This document shows, one piece after another, positions 50,338-60,894 of a DNA stretch of 64,000 nt. This DNA comes from Ecdyonurus torrentis (lineage: Eukaryota > Arthropoda > Insecta > Ephemeroptera > Heptageniidae), in NCBI GenBank assembly GCA_949318235.1, contig OX439127.1, forward strand, positions 19,010,375 to 19,074,374. The letters are read 5' to 3'. A program made the position numbers and the translations under genes. The notes beneath the pieces were generated by a model. It saw only the letters and a program-made list of their open reading frames with translations. It was not told the origin of the DNA and did no database searches. Each line of letters starts with the position of its first letter. Position 1 is the stretch's first letter.

Positions 50338-51416
50338 TATCGTCAGTGGGATATAGAAACCTCGGATTAGGATTTTGAGTGTTTCTGAAGTTTGAATCGT
50401 CATAATTCAAAAATAAAAAGTTACAAAAAATTGAAATTATTTTTGTTGTGCGGCTTATATTTCTGACAATACATTGTATTAATTTCATATTTTTATTTCA
50501 AATAGTTCGCTCACAATTCATCAATTAGTAAACTAAAACACCCTGTTTTAGCACTCTGTTCAAAAAAGTGAAACTAAAATTATTATTCCCTTGCAACAGT
50601 CAGCAATAAAAATTTCAAATTAATATCATAGAGTCAAGAAATGTTGCTTATTCTTAATGTACAGTTGAATTTTTTTTGCAAGCAACCCCTTTGCCAAAAT
50701 TTGCAAAAAACGGATCTCGCGTTCTTTTAATGTTTTGAAGCTCAAAATTATTTTAGGGGTGCAATTTTGAATCTATTAAATGCTCATTTGCTAATAATGT
50801 AAATATCTTATTTCTATTATATTAAATGAATTTTTAAAATTTTAATGTACTGCTGGTTGCGGTCATCAGGCATTTTATGTACTGCTTTTTGCGTAAATAC
50901 AGGGGCTATAAGTTAATTATTTCATAAATTTTAGTTAATTTCAAAATAACTTTGTATATTGCAAAGAAATCTTGTAAGAATTCAAAATTGCACCCCTAAA
51001 ATAATTTTGAGCTTCAAAACTTTAAGAGAACGTGAGATCCGTTTTTTTGCAAATTTTGGCAAAGGGGTTGCTTGCAAAAAAATTTCAACTGTACATTAAG
51101 AATAAGCAACATTTCTTGACTCTATGATGTTAATTTGAAATTTTTATTGCTTACTGTTGCAAGGGAATAATAATTTTAGTTTCACTTTTTTTAACAGAGT
51201 GCTAAAACAGGGTGTTTTAGTTTACTAATTGATGAATTGTGAGCGAACTGTTTGAAATAAAAATATGACCTTAATAAAATGTATTCTCAGAAATATAAGC
51301 CGCACAACAAAAATAATTTCAATTTTTTGTAACTTTTTATTTTTGAATTATGACGATTCAAACTTCAGAAACACTCAAAATCCTAATCCGAGGTTTCTAT
51401 ATCGCATTGACGATAT
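50338..51416. mobile_element. 1.08-kb palindrome (foldback element) downstream of SCPx
   Basis: Arms of about 437 bp (50338-50774 and 50980-51416), from ATATCGTCAGTGGGATATAG to CGCATTGACGATAT, are close reverse complements around a loop of about 205 bp. No reading frame of note and no clear target duplication; the 20-30 bp outside the arms do not match. Confidence 0.8.
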
Positions 51417-51642
51417 CCCACTATTCCGCAAATGCGAACAGAAATTCTGTAGTATATATTTCATAATAATAATTTATAAAATATATTTTTATTTTCAATT
51501 TAATCAAAAGGAAGAGATACTGGAAAATTGTACTTTTTATTAGTAATTTTGGTACACATATACTTTATACACACACACACACACACAATGATGTTTTGGT
51601 AATGAAAATAAATTGAATCTTTTAAAAGCTATTTTATTGTAA

Positions 51643-52571
51643 TATAGTGTGTATGCGCATGACGTAATACTATATGCGCTCCAACACACCAGCATCACAT
51701 TCAATAATAAGGTTTATATAAAAAAAGAAGAAGAAATTATTAAAAAGGAAAATAAAAATATATAATTTGATGCTGCATCAACTTGGAAAATGAGAAAATA
51801 AATTCAATCTTCTAATTTTTTTTTTTTTTTTTTGTAAATAGATAGTGTAGAAATTTTATAGATTTCAGTTTATAATCGAACTTCATAAGTTAGAAAATCA
51901 TTTTTCTTGAATATGATCTCAATTAAATTAAAACAGTGGTTATTTCTGTAACTGAGAATCGTCTCATGTAACTTGTTCTAAATTTAAACATCATCGTTCT
52001 TTTTCCAATCAACTATATATATATTTTTTGGTCACGTATTATGTTTTATATCATTACATCGGGAAAAGAAAATAATTATAAAAAATATCACATTTCCTAA
52101 TATTTCATAAAATTTGAAGTTTTCTTATATAACATGTACGTCATAAAAGTATTGGTTTTCACAATCTAAAAAAAATAATAATAGAATCCATTTTAATGAT
52201 TTTTTACACTATTTTATTTCTATGCTCGTCTATACGTATATGTGATTTTTCTATTTTCTCATAAAAAGGTCATGTAATATATATGATATATATATATATT
52301 TTTATATATATATTCTGGAGCGATGAATGAATATTGCTTATAGCATCGGATCAACATTGTTTTTGGCTATTTTCTTTGGAAATTTATTTAATTTATTTTG
52401 TTATTACTGTTTTTCTTTCATACTTAAAAATTTATTACCCTAAAAAAATTGTTAAACTATTTTTAAACTGGCAAAAGTGTGTCATTTTCCCTTACTGATG
52501 CTATTTGGCCCATGCTATTTAGTACTGACATATGGTGTCAACTTTTTTTGAATGAATGCACCCACCCTATA
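51643..52571 (-). mobile_element. MITE family with CCCTATA ends, copy 4, split by an insertion
   Basis: The left end (TATAGTGTGTATGCGCATGA, to about 51690) and the rest (about 52315-52571, ending CACCCTATA) are in the same order as the 2979 copy. About 620 bp of AT-rich sequence lies between them, so a later insertion split the element. Confidence 0.55.
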
Positions 52572-52940
52572 GTAAATTTAAGATAATAGTATTTTATAGT
52601 TAAGTAGTGTCAATGTCAATATATAGGATCGGTAATTAATATCATGGTTATTTTTCATCGTTTTTAATTACTTTTTACTTTAAAAAAATCCTTATTTAAT
52701 AATCATATTTATATCACCGGGTTATAATATAAAGAACAAAAGTGTCCTTGACCAAAATTTAAGATTTTCATTGGAACGATTAATTCTTCTTTCCTGTCTA
52801 ATTTTTGTTTCTCTTATTCCATCTAGAATAAATTTTAGATTCATCTTTTTGGTAACAATAATAATAATACGTATAATATAATATCTTTTGCTTTATAAAT
52901 TTGTAGTTCATTTAATTAAAGTAGTTACATAACACACTGG

Positions 52941-52982
<42 letters not shown>

Positions 52983-53132
52983 TACTGGACTATATGAACT
53001 ACAATTTTTTTTGTTCATTTATAGTATTTATATAACATTTTAAATAAAATAACAATGATATTATGATTTATATATCAAATTGTACAATATAATTGTTATT
53101 TAATCAAAACTTTCAAATCGCATCATTTTTTC

Positions 53133-53200
<68 letters not shown>

Positions 53201-53216
53201 ACTTTGTTTATTAACT

Positions 53217-53720
53217 TATGGCGGAAGCTTGATGGCAAGACAATTGCGTATTATATCGATATGCCAATCCAATCCAACAGGAGAAGTTTATATTCATTTT
53301 TCGTATCACTGTACCAAAAATGTTAACAGATTTACTGAAAGGACTAACAAATTCTTATTACCTAAATTGTGGAATCAAGTTCCAACAGAGTTAAAAAAAT
53401 TTAAAAATAAAAATGAAATGAAAGTTAGTATGAAAAAATTCTTCTTTAATAATTTATAAAAATTTAGTAAATTTGTTTCCATCATATGATCTTATTCTCT
53501 GTATTTTGAAAAGAACTTAGTGTGTTTTTGTGTTGATAATTTACTTTTATTGTTTAGAAATATAAGCATAATTCATGATTAATTTAGTAATTATATACTT
53601 AATACTATGACATTCTGTGAAAAAAATATAATGAACCAACCGATAAGGCTATGCCTTGGTTGGATTTTGTATAAATTATGTGTTTAAAAATAATAAAAAT
53701 ATATAATAATAATAATAGAA
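53217..53720 (+). mobile_element. 5'-truncated non-LTR retrotransposon (LINE) 3' end
   Basis: A short frame (53317-53459) ends with PKLWNQVPTELKKF and a Lys/Phe-rich tail, the usual C-terminus of LINE reverse-transcriptase proteins ('PKLWNSLP' type). About 170 nt later comes a stem (CCAACCGATAAGGCTATG then CCTTGGTTGG), followed by A- and AAT-rich repeats (53690-53715) that fit a LINE tail. Everything upstream of the C-terminus is missing; a (CT)n tract precedes it. Confidence 0.65.
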
Positions 53721-53997
53721 TTTCTTAATTATTACTAATGAACACAATTTATATGTTGAATCATCCATAACAATTTGCTCTAGAAATGCAAGCATAATTA
53801 AGCCTCTCTATTAGCATGATCTATGGGTATTTCCATATCTTCTCCTCAACCTACGTTATTATTTTAAGTGTTTTGACCATATATATTCTATGTTTTATTA
53901 AAATATATTTGGATTTTTCTGGTTGCTGAATAAATTAATAATTTGAATGATTACGTCCACTCTCTGTCCTCTTCTTTTCTATAAAAAGTTTAAGGGG

Positions 53998-54770
53998 TAC
54001 CCTGGCAAAAGTGTATCCACGGATAATAAATTATCCATGGGGATTTCAACATTTTCCCCATGGATAGTTTCTATCCATGGGAAATTATTGTCCATGGACA
54101 AATTGCCCGTGGATAGTTTTTTCCCATGGATAGAAACTATCCATGGGGAAAATGTTGAAATCCCCATGGATAATTTTTCTGTCAGTGGATATTCACACTT
54201 TATCATGCATTTTTTAAAAACTATCTAACTAAAGTGGTTATTTGTTAACATATGCTCTAAATCAATATTTTATAATGACTTTTTGGGGTATTAAAAATCG
54301 AGTTACATCGAAAAATGCAATAAAATTTTTTACGGGTTGGTAAGTTTTTGAAATAAACCCACTATTTGGGAGGGAAATTAAAAAAACCAAAAAATTTTTT
54401 TCATTGATTCTAGGTAAAGATTGAAAAATAAACACTTTTTATTCTTATACATTTTTTAATTTTCGGCACTCGGACTGAGTAAATGAGCTAGGATCGTCAT
54501 ATTCGTCATGCCGCCAGTTCCCATGGACACAAAACTATCCATGGGAAATATTTTTAAACTATCCATGGGAAATATTTTTAAACTATCCATGGGAATTATA
54601 AACTACGTGGGAAAAATTAAAATCTGTCCATGGATATTCAATTTCCCATGGATAGAAATAAAGTCCACGTGGGAAACAATAATATCCATGGGAAACATGT
54701 AAATATCCATGGGAAACCACATATTATCCATGGGAATATTAAATATCCATGGACAATTTTTGCCAGGGTA
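53998..54770. mobile_element. TA-bounded element packed with CCATGG palindromes
   Basis: Starts TACCCTGGCAAAA and ends TTTTTGCCAGGGTA, so the terminal repeat CCCTGGCAAAA is bounded by TA on both sides, as with Tc1/mariner-type insertions. Inside are about 17 CCATGG sites in the context TATCCATGGGAA or its complement, plus CCACGTGG variants. They fall into two clusters (54024-54190 and 54518-54755) around a plain AT-rich middle. The left cluster is itself a hairpin with arms of about 54 bp. No transposase. Confidence 0.8.
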
Positions 54771-54933
54771 TATATTTGAAAATTGCGATCTACTCTTAAT
54801 TAATAATATAAGAACTGTTTAAATAATTGTAATAAAAGATTTTAAAAAAATAAGTTTTTATAAAAGGAGAAATAAAGAGTTTTATATTTTAATTATTAAG
54901 GTGCTCTTTAAAATTAGTTTACTATAAATATTA

Positions 54934-54981
<48 letters not shown>

Positions 54982-55084
54982 AAGTATAATATATAAATAT
55001 TTGAAAATATTTATCTAGCACTATAACACGTACCATCTGAGACGAATCATATAAATGCAAATAAAGTCAAACAGTTAAAAGGGA

Positions 55085-55160
55085 CGACGGCGGCCGGAAT
55101 CGAACCGACAACCTTTGGATTTGCGCTCCACTGCTCTGACCATTGAGCTACAGCGGCGTC
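55085..55160 (-). tRNA. tRNA-like gene, copy 1 (anticodon position GCA)
   Basis: Folds as a cloverleaf: D stem GCTC/GAGC, anticodon stem GTGGA/TCCAA (4 of 5 pairs), loop GCGCAAA, T arm GTCGG-TTCGATT-CCGGC. Box A (TAGCTCAATGG) and box B (GGTTCGATTCC) fit the Pol III consensus; a TTTT terminator follows within 10 nt. The anticodon triplet would be GCA (Cys), but position 33 is C instead of the near-invariant U. The acceptor stem pairs well (6 of 7) only if three extra bases (CTG) sit before U8; in the standard register two pairs are broken. It is either a tRNA pseudogene/SINE head or an unorthodox tRNA. The other eleven copies look the same. Confidence 0.75.
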
Positions 55161-55502
55161 CAATTCTACCTTGATTCTTTACTTGCATTTACACAATTCT
55201 TATGACGACAACGGTCGCCTTATTGGCTGCCTGAGGGCACCTGTTTTTACAAACCAGCCTCTCTTTAAACAGCTGACTCCCCTCTTGCGAGGGGAAATTT
55301 ACCCGTGCGGCGGGATTTATGTGTGTAAACTTCAAATGATATAGTTTTCCTTCACTACACATAGTGTAGATCAGAACTCCACGAGATGGCGATATTTGTA
55401 TCAAAGTATAATATATAAATATTTGAAAATATTTATCTAGCACTATAACACCATCTGAGACGAATCATATAAATGCAAATAAAGTCAAACAGTTAAAAGG
55501 GA

Positions 55503-55578
55503 CGACGGCGGCCGGAATCGAACCGACAACCTTTGGATTTGCGCTCCACTGCTCTGACCATTGAGCTACAGCGGCGTC
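55503..55578 (-). tRNA. tRNA-like gene, copy 2
   Basis: Same sequence as copy 1, 418 bp further right and in the same minus orientation. Box A, box B and T-run terminator are intact. Confidence 0.75.
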
Positions 55579-55920
55579 CAATTCTACCTTGATTCTTTAC
55601 TTGCATTTACACAATTCTTATGACGACAACGGTCGCCTTATTGGCTGCCTGAGGGCACCTGTTTTTACAAACCAGCCTCTCTTTAAACAGCTGACTCCCC
55701 TCTTGCGAGGGGAAATTTACCCGTGCGGCGGGATTTATGTGTGTAAACTTCAAATGATATAGTTTTCCTTCACTACACATAGTGTAGATCAGAACTCCAC
55801 GAGATGGCGATATTTGTATCAAAGTATAATATATAAATATTTGAAAATATTTATCTAGCACTATAACACCATCTGAGACGAATCATATAAATGCAAATAA
55901 AGTCAAACAGTTAAAAGGGA

Positions 55921-55996
55921 CGACGGCGGCCGGAATCGAACCGACAACCTTTGGATTTGCGCTCCACTGCTCTGACCATTGAGCTACAGCGGCGTC
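55921..55996 (-). tRNA. tRNA-like gene, copy 3 (last of the left arm)
   Basis: Same as copy 1. The unit that follows carries a 3-nt insertion at about 56067 and runs to the inversion junction at 56335-56338. Confidence 0.75.
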
Positions 55997-56354
55997 CAAT
56001 TCTACCTTGATTCTTTACTTGCATTTACACAATTCTTATGACGACAACGGTCGCCTTATTGGCTGATGCCTGAGGGCACCTGTTTTTACAAACCAGCCTC
56101 TCTTTAAACAGCTGACTCCCCTCTTGCGAGGGGAAATTTACCCGTGCGGCGGGATTTATGTGTGTAAACTTCAAATGATATAGTTTTCCTTCACTACACA
56201 TAGTGTAGATCAGAACTCCACGAGATGGCGATATTTGTATCAAAGTATAATATATAAATATTTGAAAATATTTATCTAGCACTATAACACCATCTGAGAC
56301 GAATCATATAAATGCAAATAAAGTCAAACAGTTAAAAGAATCAAGGTAGAATTG

Positions 56355-56430
56355 GACGCCGCTGTAGCTCAATGGTCAGAGCAGTGGAGCGCAAATCCAA
56401 AGGTTGTCGGTTCGATTCCGGCCGCCGTCG
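56355..56430 (+). tRNA. tRNA-like gene, copy 4, in the loop of the palindrome
   Basis: First plus-strand copy. Box A is at 56365-56375, box B at 56409-56419 and TTTT at 56435-56438. It lies in the 95-nt spacer (56339-56433) between the two arms of the large palindrome, so it is the only copy without a mirror partner at the symmetry centre. Confidence 0.75.
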
Positions 56431-56772
56431 TCCCTTTTAACTGTTTGACTTTATTTGCATTTATATGATTCGTCTCAGATGGTGTTATAGTGCTAGATAA
56501 ATATTTTCAAATATTTATATATTATACTTTGATACAAATATCGCCATCTCGTGGAGTTCTGATCTACACTATGTGTAGTGAAGGAAAACTATATCATTTG
56601 AAGTTTACACACATAAATCCCGCCGCACGGGTAAATTTCCCCTCGCAAGAGGGGAGTCAGCTGTTTAAAGAGAGGCTGGTTTGTAAAAACAGGTGCCCTC
56701 AGGCAGCCAATAAGGCGACCGTTGTCGTCATAAGAATTGTGTAAATGCAAGTAAAGAATCAAGGTAGAATTG

Positions 56773-56848
56773 GACGCCGCTGTAGCTCAATGGTCAGAGC
56801 AGTGGAGCGCAAATCCAAAGGTTGTCGGTTCGATTCCGGCCGCCGTCG
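56773..56848 (+). tRNA. tRNA-like gene, copy 5
   Basis: Same as copy 4, one 418-bp unit downstream. It is flanked by 15-bp inverted repeats (TAAATGCAAGTAAAG before, CTTTATTTGCATTTA after), which could form a stem enclosing the gene. Confidence 0.75.
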
Positions 56849-57190
56849 TCCCTTTTAACTGTTTGACTTTATTTGCATTTATATGATTCGTCTCAGATGG
56901 TGTTATAGTGCTAGATAAATATTTTCAAATATTTATATATTATACTTTGATACAAATATCGCCATCTCGTGGAGTTCTGATCTACACTATGTGTAGTGAA
57001 GGAAAACTATATCATTTGAAGTTTACACACATAAATCCCGCCGCACGGGTAAATTTCCCCTCGCAAGAGGGGAGTCAGCTGTTTAAAGAGAGGCTGGTTT
57101 GTAAAAACAGGTGCCCTCAGGCAGCCAATAAGGCGACCGTTGTCGTCATAAGAATTGTGTAAATGCAAGTAAAGAATCAAGGTAGAATTG

Positions 57191-57266
57191 GACGCCGCTG
57201 TAGCTCAATGGTCAGAGCAGTGGAGCGCAAATCCAAAGGTTGTCGGTTCGATTCCGGCCGCCGTCG
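57191..57266 (+). tRNA. tRNA-like gene, copy 6
   Basis: Same as copy 4. Its downstream spacer has lost one G from the GAGGGG half of the tetraloop hairpin (near 57488). Confidence 0.75.
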
Positions 57267-57607
57267 TCCCTTTTAACTGTTTGACTTTATTTGCATTTAT
57301 ATGATTCGTCTCAGATGGTGTTATAGTGCTAGATAAATATTTTCAAATATTTATATATTATACTTTGATACAAATATCGCCATCTCGTGGAGTTCTGATC
57401 TACACTATGTGTAGTGAAGGAAAACTATATCATTTGAAGTTTACACACATAAATCCCGCCGCACGGGTAAATTTCCCCTCGCAAGAGGGAGTCAGCTGTT
57501 TAAAGAGAGGCTGGTTTGTAAAAACAGGTGCCCTCAGGCAGCCAATAAGGCGACCGTTGTCGTCATAAGAATTGTGTAAATGCAAGTAAAGAATCAAGGT
57601 AGAATTG

Positions 57608-57683
57608 GACGCCGCTGTAGCTCAATGGTCAGAGCAGTGGAGCGCAAATCCAAAGGTTGTCGGTTCGATTCCGGCCGCCGTCG
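57608..57683 (+). tRNA. tRNA-like gene, copy 7
   Basis: Same as copy 4. Its downstream spacer has an extra TA near 57830. Confidence 0.75.
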
Positions 57684-58027
57684 TCCCTTTTAACTGTTTG
57701 ACTTTATTTGCATTTATATGATTCGTCTCAGATGGTGTTATAGTGCTAGATAAATATTTTCAAATATTTATATATTATACTTTGATACAAATATCGCCAT
57801 CTCGTGGAGTTCTGATCTACACTATGTGTATAGTGAAGGAAAACTATATCATTTGAAGTTTACACACATAAATCCCGCCGCACGGGTAAATTTCCCCTCG
57901 CAAGAGGGGAGTCAGCTGTTTAAAGAGAGGCTGGTTTGTAAAAACAGGTGCCCTCAGGCAGCCAATAAGGCGACCGTTGTCGTCATAAGAATTGTGTAAA
58001 TGCAAGTAAAGAATCAAGGTAGAATTG

Positions 58028-58103
58028 GACGCCGCTGTAGCTCAATGGTCAGAGCAGTGGAGCGCAAATCCAAAGGTTGTCGGTTCGATTCCGGCCGCCG
58101 TCG
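58028..58103 (+). tRNA. tRNA-like gene, copy 8
   Basis: Same as copy 4. Its downstream spacer lacks one T near 58200. Confidence 0.75.
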
Positions 58104-58444
58104 TCCCTTTTAACTGTTTGACTTTATTTGCATTTATATGATTCGTCTCAGATGGTGTTATAGTGCTAGATAAATATTTTCAAATATTTATATATTATAC
58201 TTGATACAAATATCGCCATCTCGTGGAGTTCTGATCTACACTATGTGTAGTGAAGGAAAACTATATCATTTGAAGTTTACACACATAAATCCCGCCGCAC
58301 GGGTAAATTTCCCCTCGCAAGAGGGGAGTCAGCTGTTTAAAGAGAGGCTGGTTTGTAAAAACAGGTGCCCTCAGGCAGCCAATAAGGCGACCGTTGTCGT
58401 CATAAGAATTGTGTAAATGCAAGTAAAGAATCAAGGTAGAATTG

Positions 58445-58520
58445 GACGCCGCTGTAGCTCAATGGTCAGAGCAGTGGAGCGCAAATCCAAAGGTTGTCGG
58501 TTCGATTCCGGCCGCCGTCG
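58445..58520 (+). tRNA. tRNA-like gene, copy 9
   Basis: Same as copy 4, with intact flanks and terminator. Confidence 0.75.
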
Positions 58521-58862
58521 TCCCTTTTAACTGTTTGACTTTATTTGCATTTATATGATTCGTCTCAGATGGTGTTATAGTGCTAGATAAATATTTTCAA
58601 ATATTTATATATTATACTTTGATACAAATATCGCCATCTCGTGGAGTTCTGATCTACACTATGTGTAGTGAAGGAAAACTATATCATTTGAAGTTTACAC
58701 ACATAAATCCCGCCGCACGGGTAAATTTCCCCTCGCAAGAGGGGAGTCAGCTGTTTAAAGAGAGGCTGGTTTGTAAAAACAGGTGCCCTCAGGCAGCCAA
58801 TAAGGCGACCGTTGTCGTCATAAGAATTGTGTAAATGCAAGTAAAGAATCAAGGTAGAATTG

Positions 58863-58938
58863 GACGCCGCTGTAGCTCAATGGTCAGAGCAGTGGAGCGC
58901 AAATCCAAAGGTTGTCGGTTCGATTCCGGCCGCCGTCG
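58863..58938 (+). tRNA. tRNA-like gene, copy 10
   Basis: Same as copy 4, with intact flanks and terminator. Confidence 0.75.
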
Positions 58939-59280
58939 TCCCTTTTAACTGTTTGACTTTATTTGCATTTATATGATTCGTCTCAGATGGTGTTATAGTG
59001 CTAGATAAATATTTTCAAATATTTATATATTATACTTTGATACAAATATCGCCATCTCGTGGAGTTCTGATCTACACTATGTGTAGTGAAGGAAAACTAT
59101 ATCATTTGAAGTTTACACACATAAATCCCGCCGCACGGGTAAATTTCCCCTCGCAAGAGGGGAGTCAGCTGTTTAAAGAGAGGCTGGTTTGTAAAAACAG
59201 GTGCCCTCAGGCAGCCAATAAGGCGACCGTTGTCGTCATAAGAATTGTGTAAATGCAAGTAAAGAATCAAGGTAGAATTG

Positions 59281-59356
59281 GACGCCGCTGTAGCTCAATG
59301 GTCAGAGCAGTGGAGCGCAAATCCAAAGGTTGTCGGTTCGATTCCGGCCGCCGTCG
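59281..59356 (+). tRNA. tRNA-like gene, copy 11
   Basis: Same as copy 4, with intact flanks and terminator. Confidence 0.75.
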
Positions 59357-59698
59357 TCCCTTTTAACTGTTTGACTTTATTTGCATTTATATGATTCGTC
59401 TCAGATGGTGTTATAGTGCTAGATAAATATTTTCAAATATTTATATATTATACTTTGATACAAATATCGCCATCTCGTGGAGTTCTGATCTACACTATGT
59501 GTAGTGAAGGAAAACTATATCATTTGAAGTTTACACACATAAATCCCGCCGCACGGGTAAATTTCCCCTCGCAAGAGGGGAGTCAGCTGTTTAAAGAGAG
59601 GCTGGTTTGTAAAAACAGGTGCCCTCAGGCAGCCAATAAGGCGACCGTTGTCGTCATAAGAATTGTGTAAATGCAAGTAAAGAATCAAGGTAGAATTG

Positions 59699-59774
59699 GA
59701 CGCCGCTGTAGCTCAATGGTCAGAGCAGTGGAGCGCAAATCCAAAGGTTGTCGGTTCGATTCCGGCCGCCGTCG
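59699..59774 (+). tRNA. tRNA-like gene, copy 12 (last)
   Basis: Same as copy 4. The spacer after it is cut off at about 59955, where an (AT)n tract and a MITE take over, so the last unit is incomplete. Confidence 0.75.
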
Positions 59775-59982
59775 TCCCTTTTAACTGTTTGACTTTATTT
59801 GCATTTATATGATTCGTCTCAGATGGTGTTATAGTGCTAGATAAATATTTTCAAATATTTATATATTATACTTTGATACAAATATCGCCATCTCGTGGAG
59901 TTCTGATCTACACTATGTGTAGTGAAGGAAAACTATATCATTTGAAGTTTACACATATATATATATATATATATACATTTAC

Positions 59983-60257
59983 TATAGGGTCTCATTAATA
60001 ACATAGGCTGCATATGAAAATGAGTCACTTTACGGCAGGTTAAAAATAGTGAGCAATATTTTTGATTGATGATATTTATAGTTTGAATTAGTATAAAGCT
60101 CAAGTATGTGAGAAAAATTATGATAAAGCAATAAATAACCGATTTCCCAAAGAAAATAGCCAAAAACAAAGTTTGTCCTATGTTGAGCAATGTTATTCAT
60201 TACTCCAGTATGGCGTCCAAGCGCATTATATATGACATCATGAGGATACACCCTATA
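59983..60257 (+). mobile_element. MITE family with CCCTATA ends, copy 3, beside the tRNA array
   Basis: Runs from TATAGGGTCTC to ACACCCTATA, with the same internal blocks as copy 2. It sits about 30 bp beyond the point where the tRNA-like array breaks off, separated by an (AT)n tract. Confidence 0.75.
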
Positions 60258-60894
60258 TTATATGATATTGTTTTTATTTTAATGATGCGATGGTATAGGC
60301 AATCGCAAAGCAGAGAGAGGGAGAGAGAGAGATTGTGAAAAAATAAGTTTTATCGGGTATAGTTTTGTATGGAAATAGACATAAAAGAAGTGTCAAATAA
60401 AAATTATTAAAATAATATCATTATTTTGTAGAAAGGGAAAAAATAAATTCTATTTTTATAGGTAACGAAATATCATTTTTTAAATATAATTTTATTATAT
60501 AATAATTTATGTATTATTGTGACGAGTTTTTTTTTTTGCGTAAATTACAAAACACACTCATAAAAGTAGTGAATAAAAATTCTTGATGTAAAATGCAAGT
60601 AATTTATACATCAATTATTGAGATTGCATTTGATGCTGAACTTCCTGTTGCAAAATATTATACGTGTACGTATATAACGTCACATATATAATAATAATAA
60701 AGCATTTGCGCGGTGGATGCGAGGGTGTTTAAATGTGATTGACACAATTACTCAATATAATTATGCTACTTTGTATTATAAAAGATATACATGATGTAGA
60801 ATATATTGTTTGAAAGAGATTATACTATATTAAAATCATGTTATATATATAATGTTATAAAGAGATGAAATAATAATAAAAAGTGTTTTGCTAT

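Larger units (their letters stand above)
54979..59955. repeat. Tandem and inverted array of twelve 418-bp tRNA-like units
   Basis: Twelve units, each a 76-nt tRNA-like gene plus about 342 nt of spacer. Three have the tRNA on the minus strand (left arm) and nine on the plus strand (right arm). The pitch is 418 bp, with 417 or 420 where a single indel occurs (loss of one G near 57488, gain of TA near 57830, loss of one T near 58200; 3-nt and 4-nt insertions in the left arm at about 56067 and 55030). By eye the units otherwise look identical, which suggests very recent amplification. The left end abuts a (TA)n tract (54938-54979). The right end breaks mid-unit at about 59955 into another (AT)n tract and a MITE. 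Each spacer holds CCCCTC-GCAA-GAGGGG, a hairpin with a GNRA-type loop. Confidence 0.95.

Noticed and set aside
53979..54228. Frames of 75-93 codons across the CCATGG element
   Set aside because: They are translations of the inverted CCATGG repeats, almost the same on both strands; no start context or homology.
55189..59670. A recurring reading frame of 84-85 codons in the 418-bp units
   Set aside because: It begins at GTG (no ATG), lies wholly in the spacer between tRNA-like genes, and is repeated only because the unit is. One-base indels break it in some copies without compensation. No protein motif is visible.
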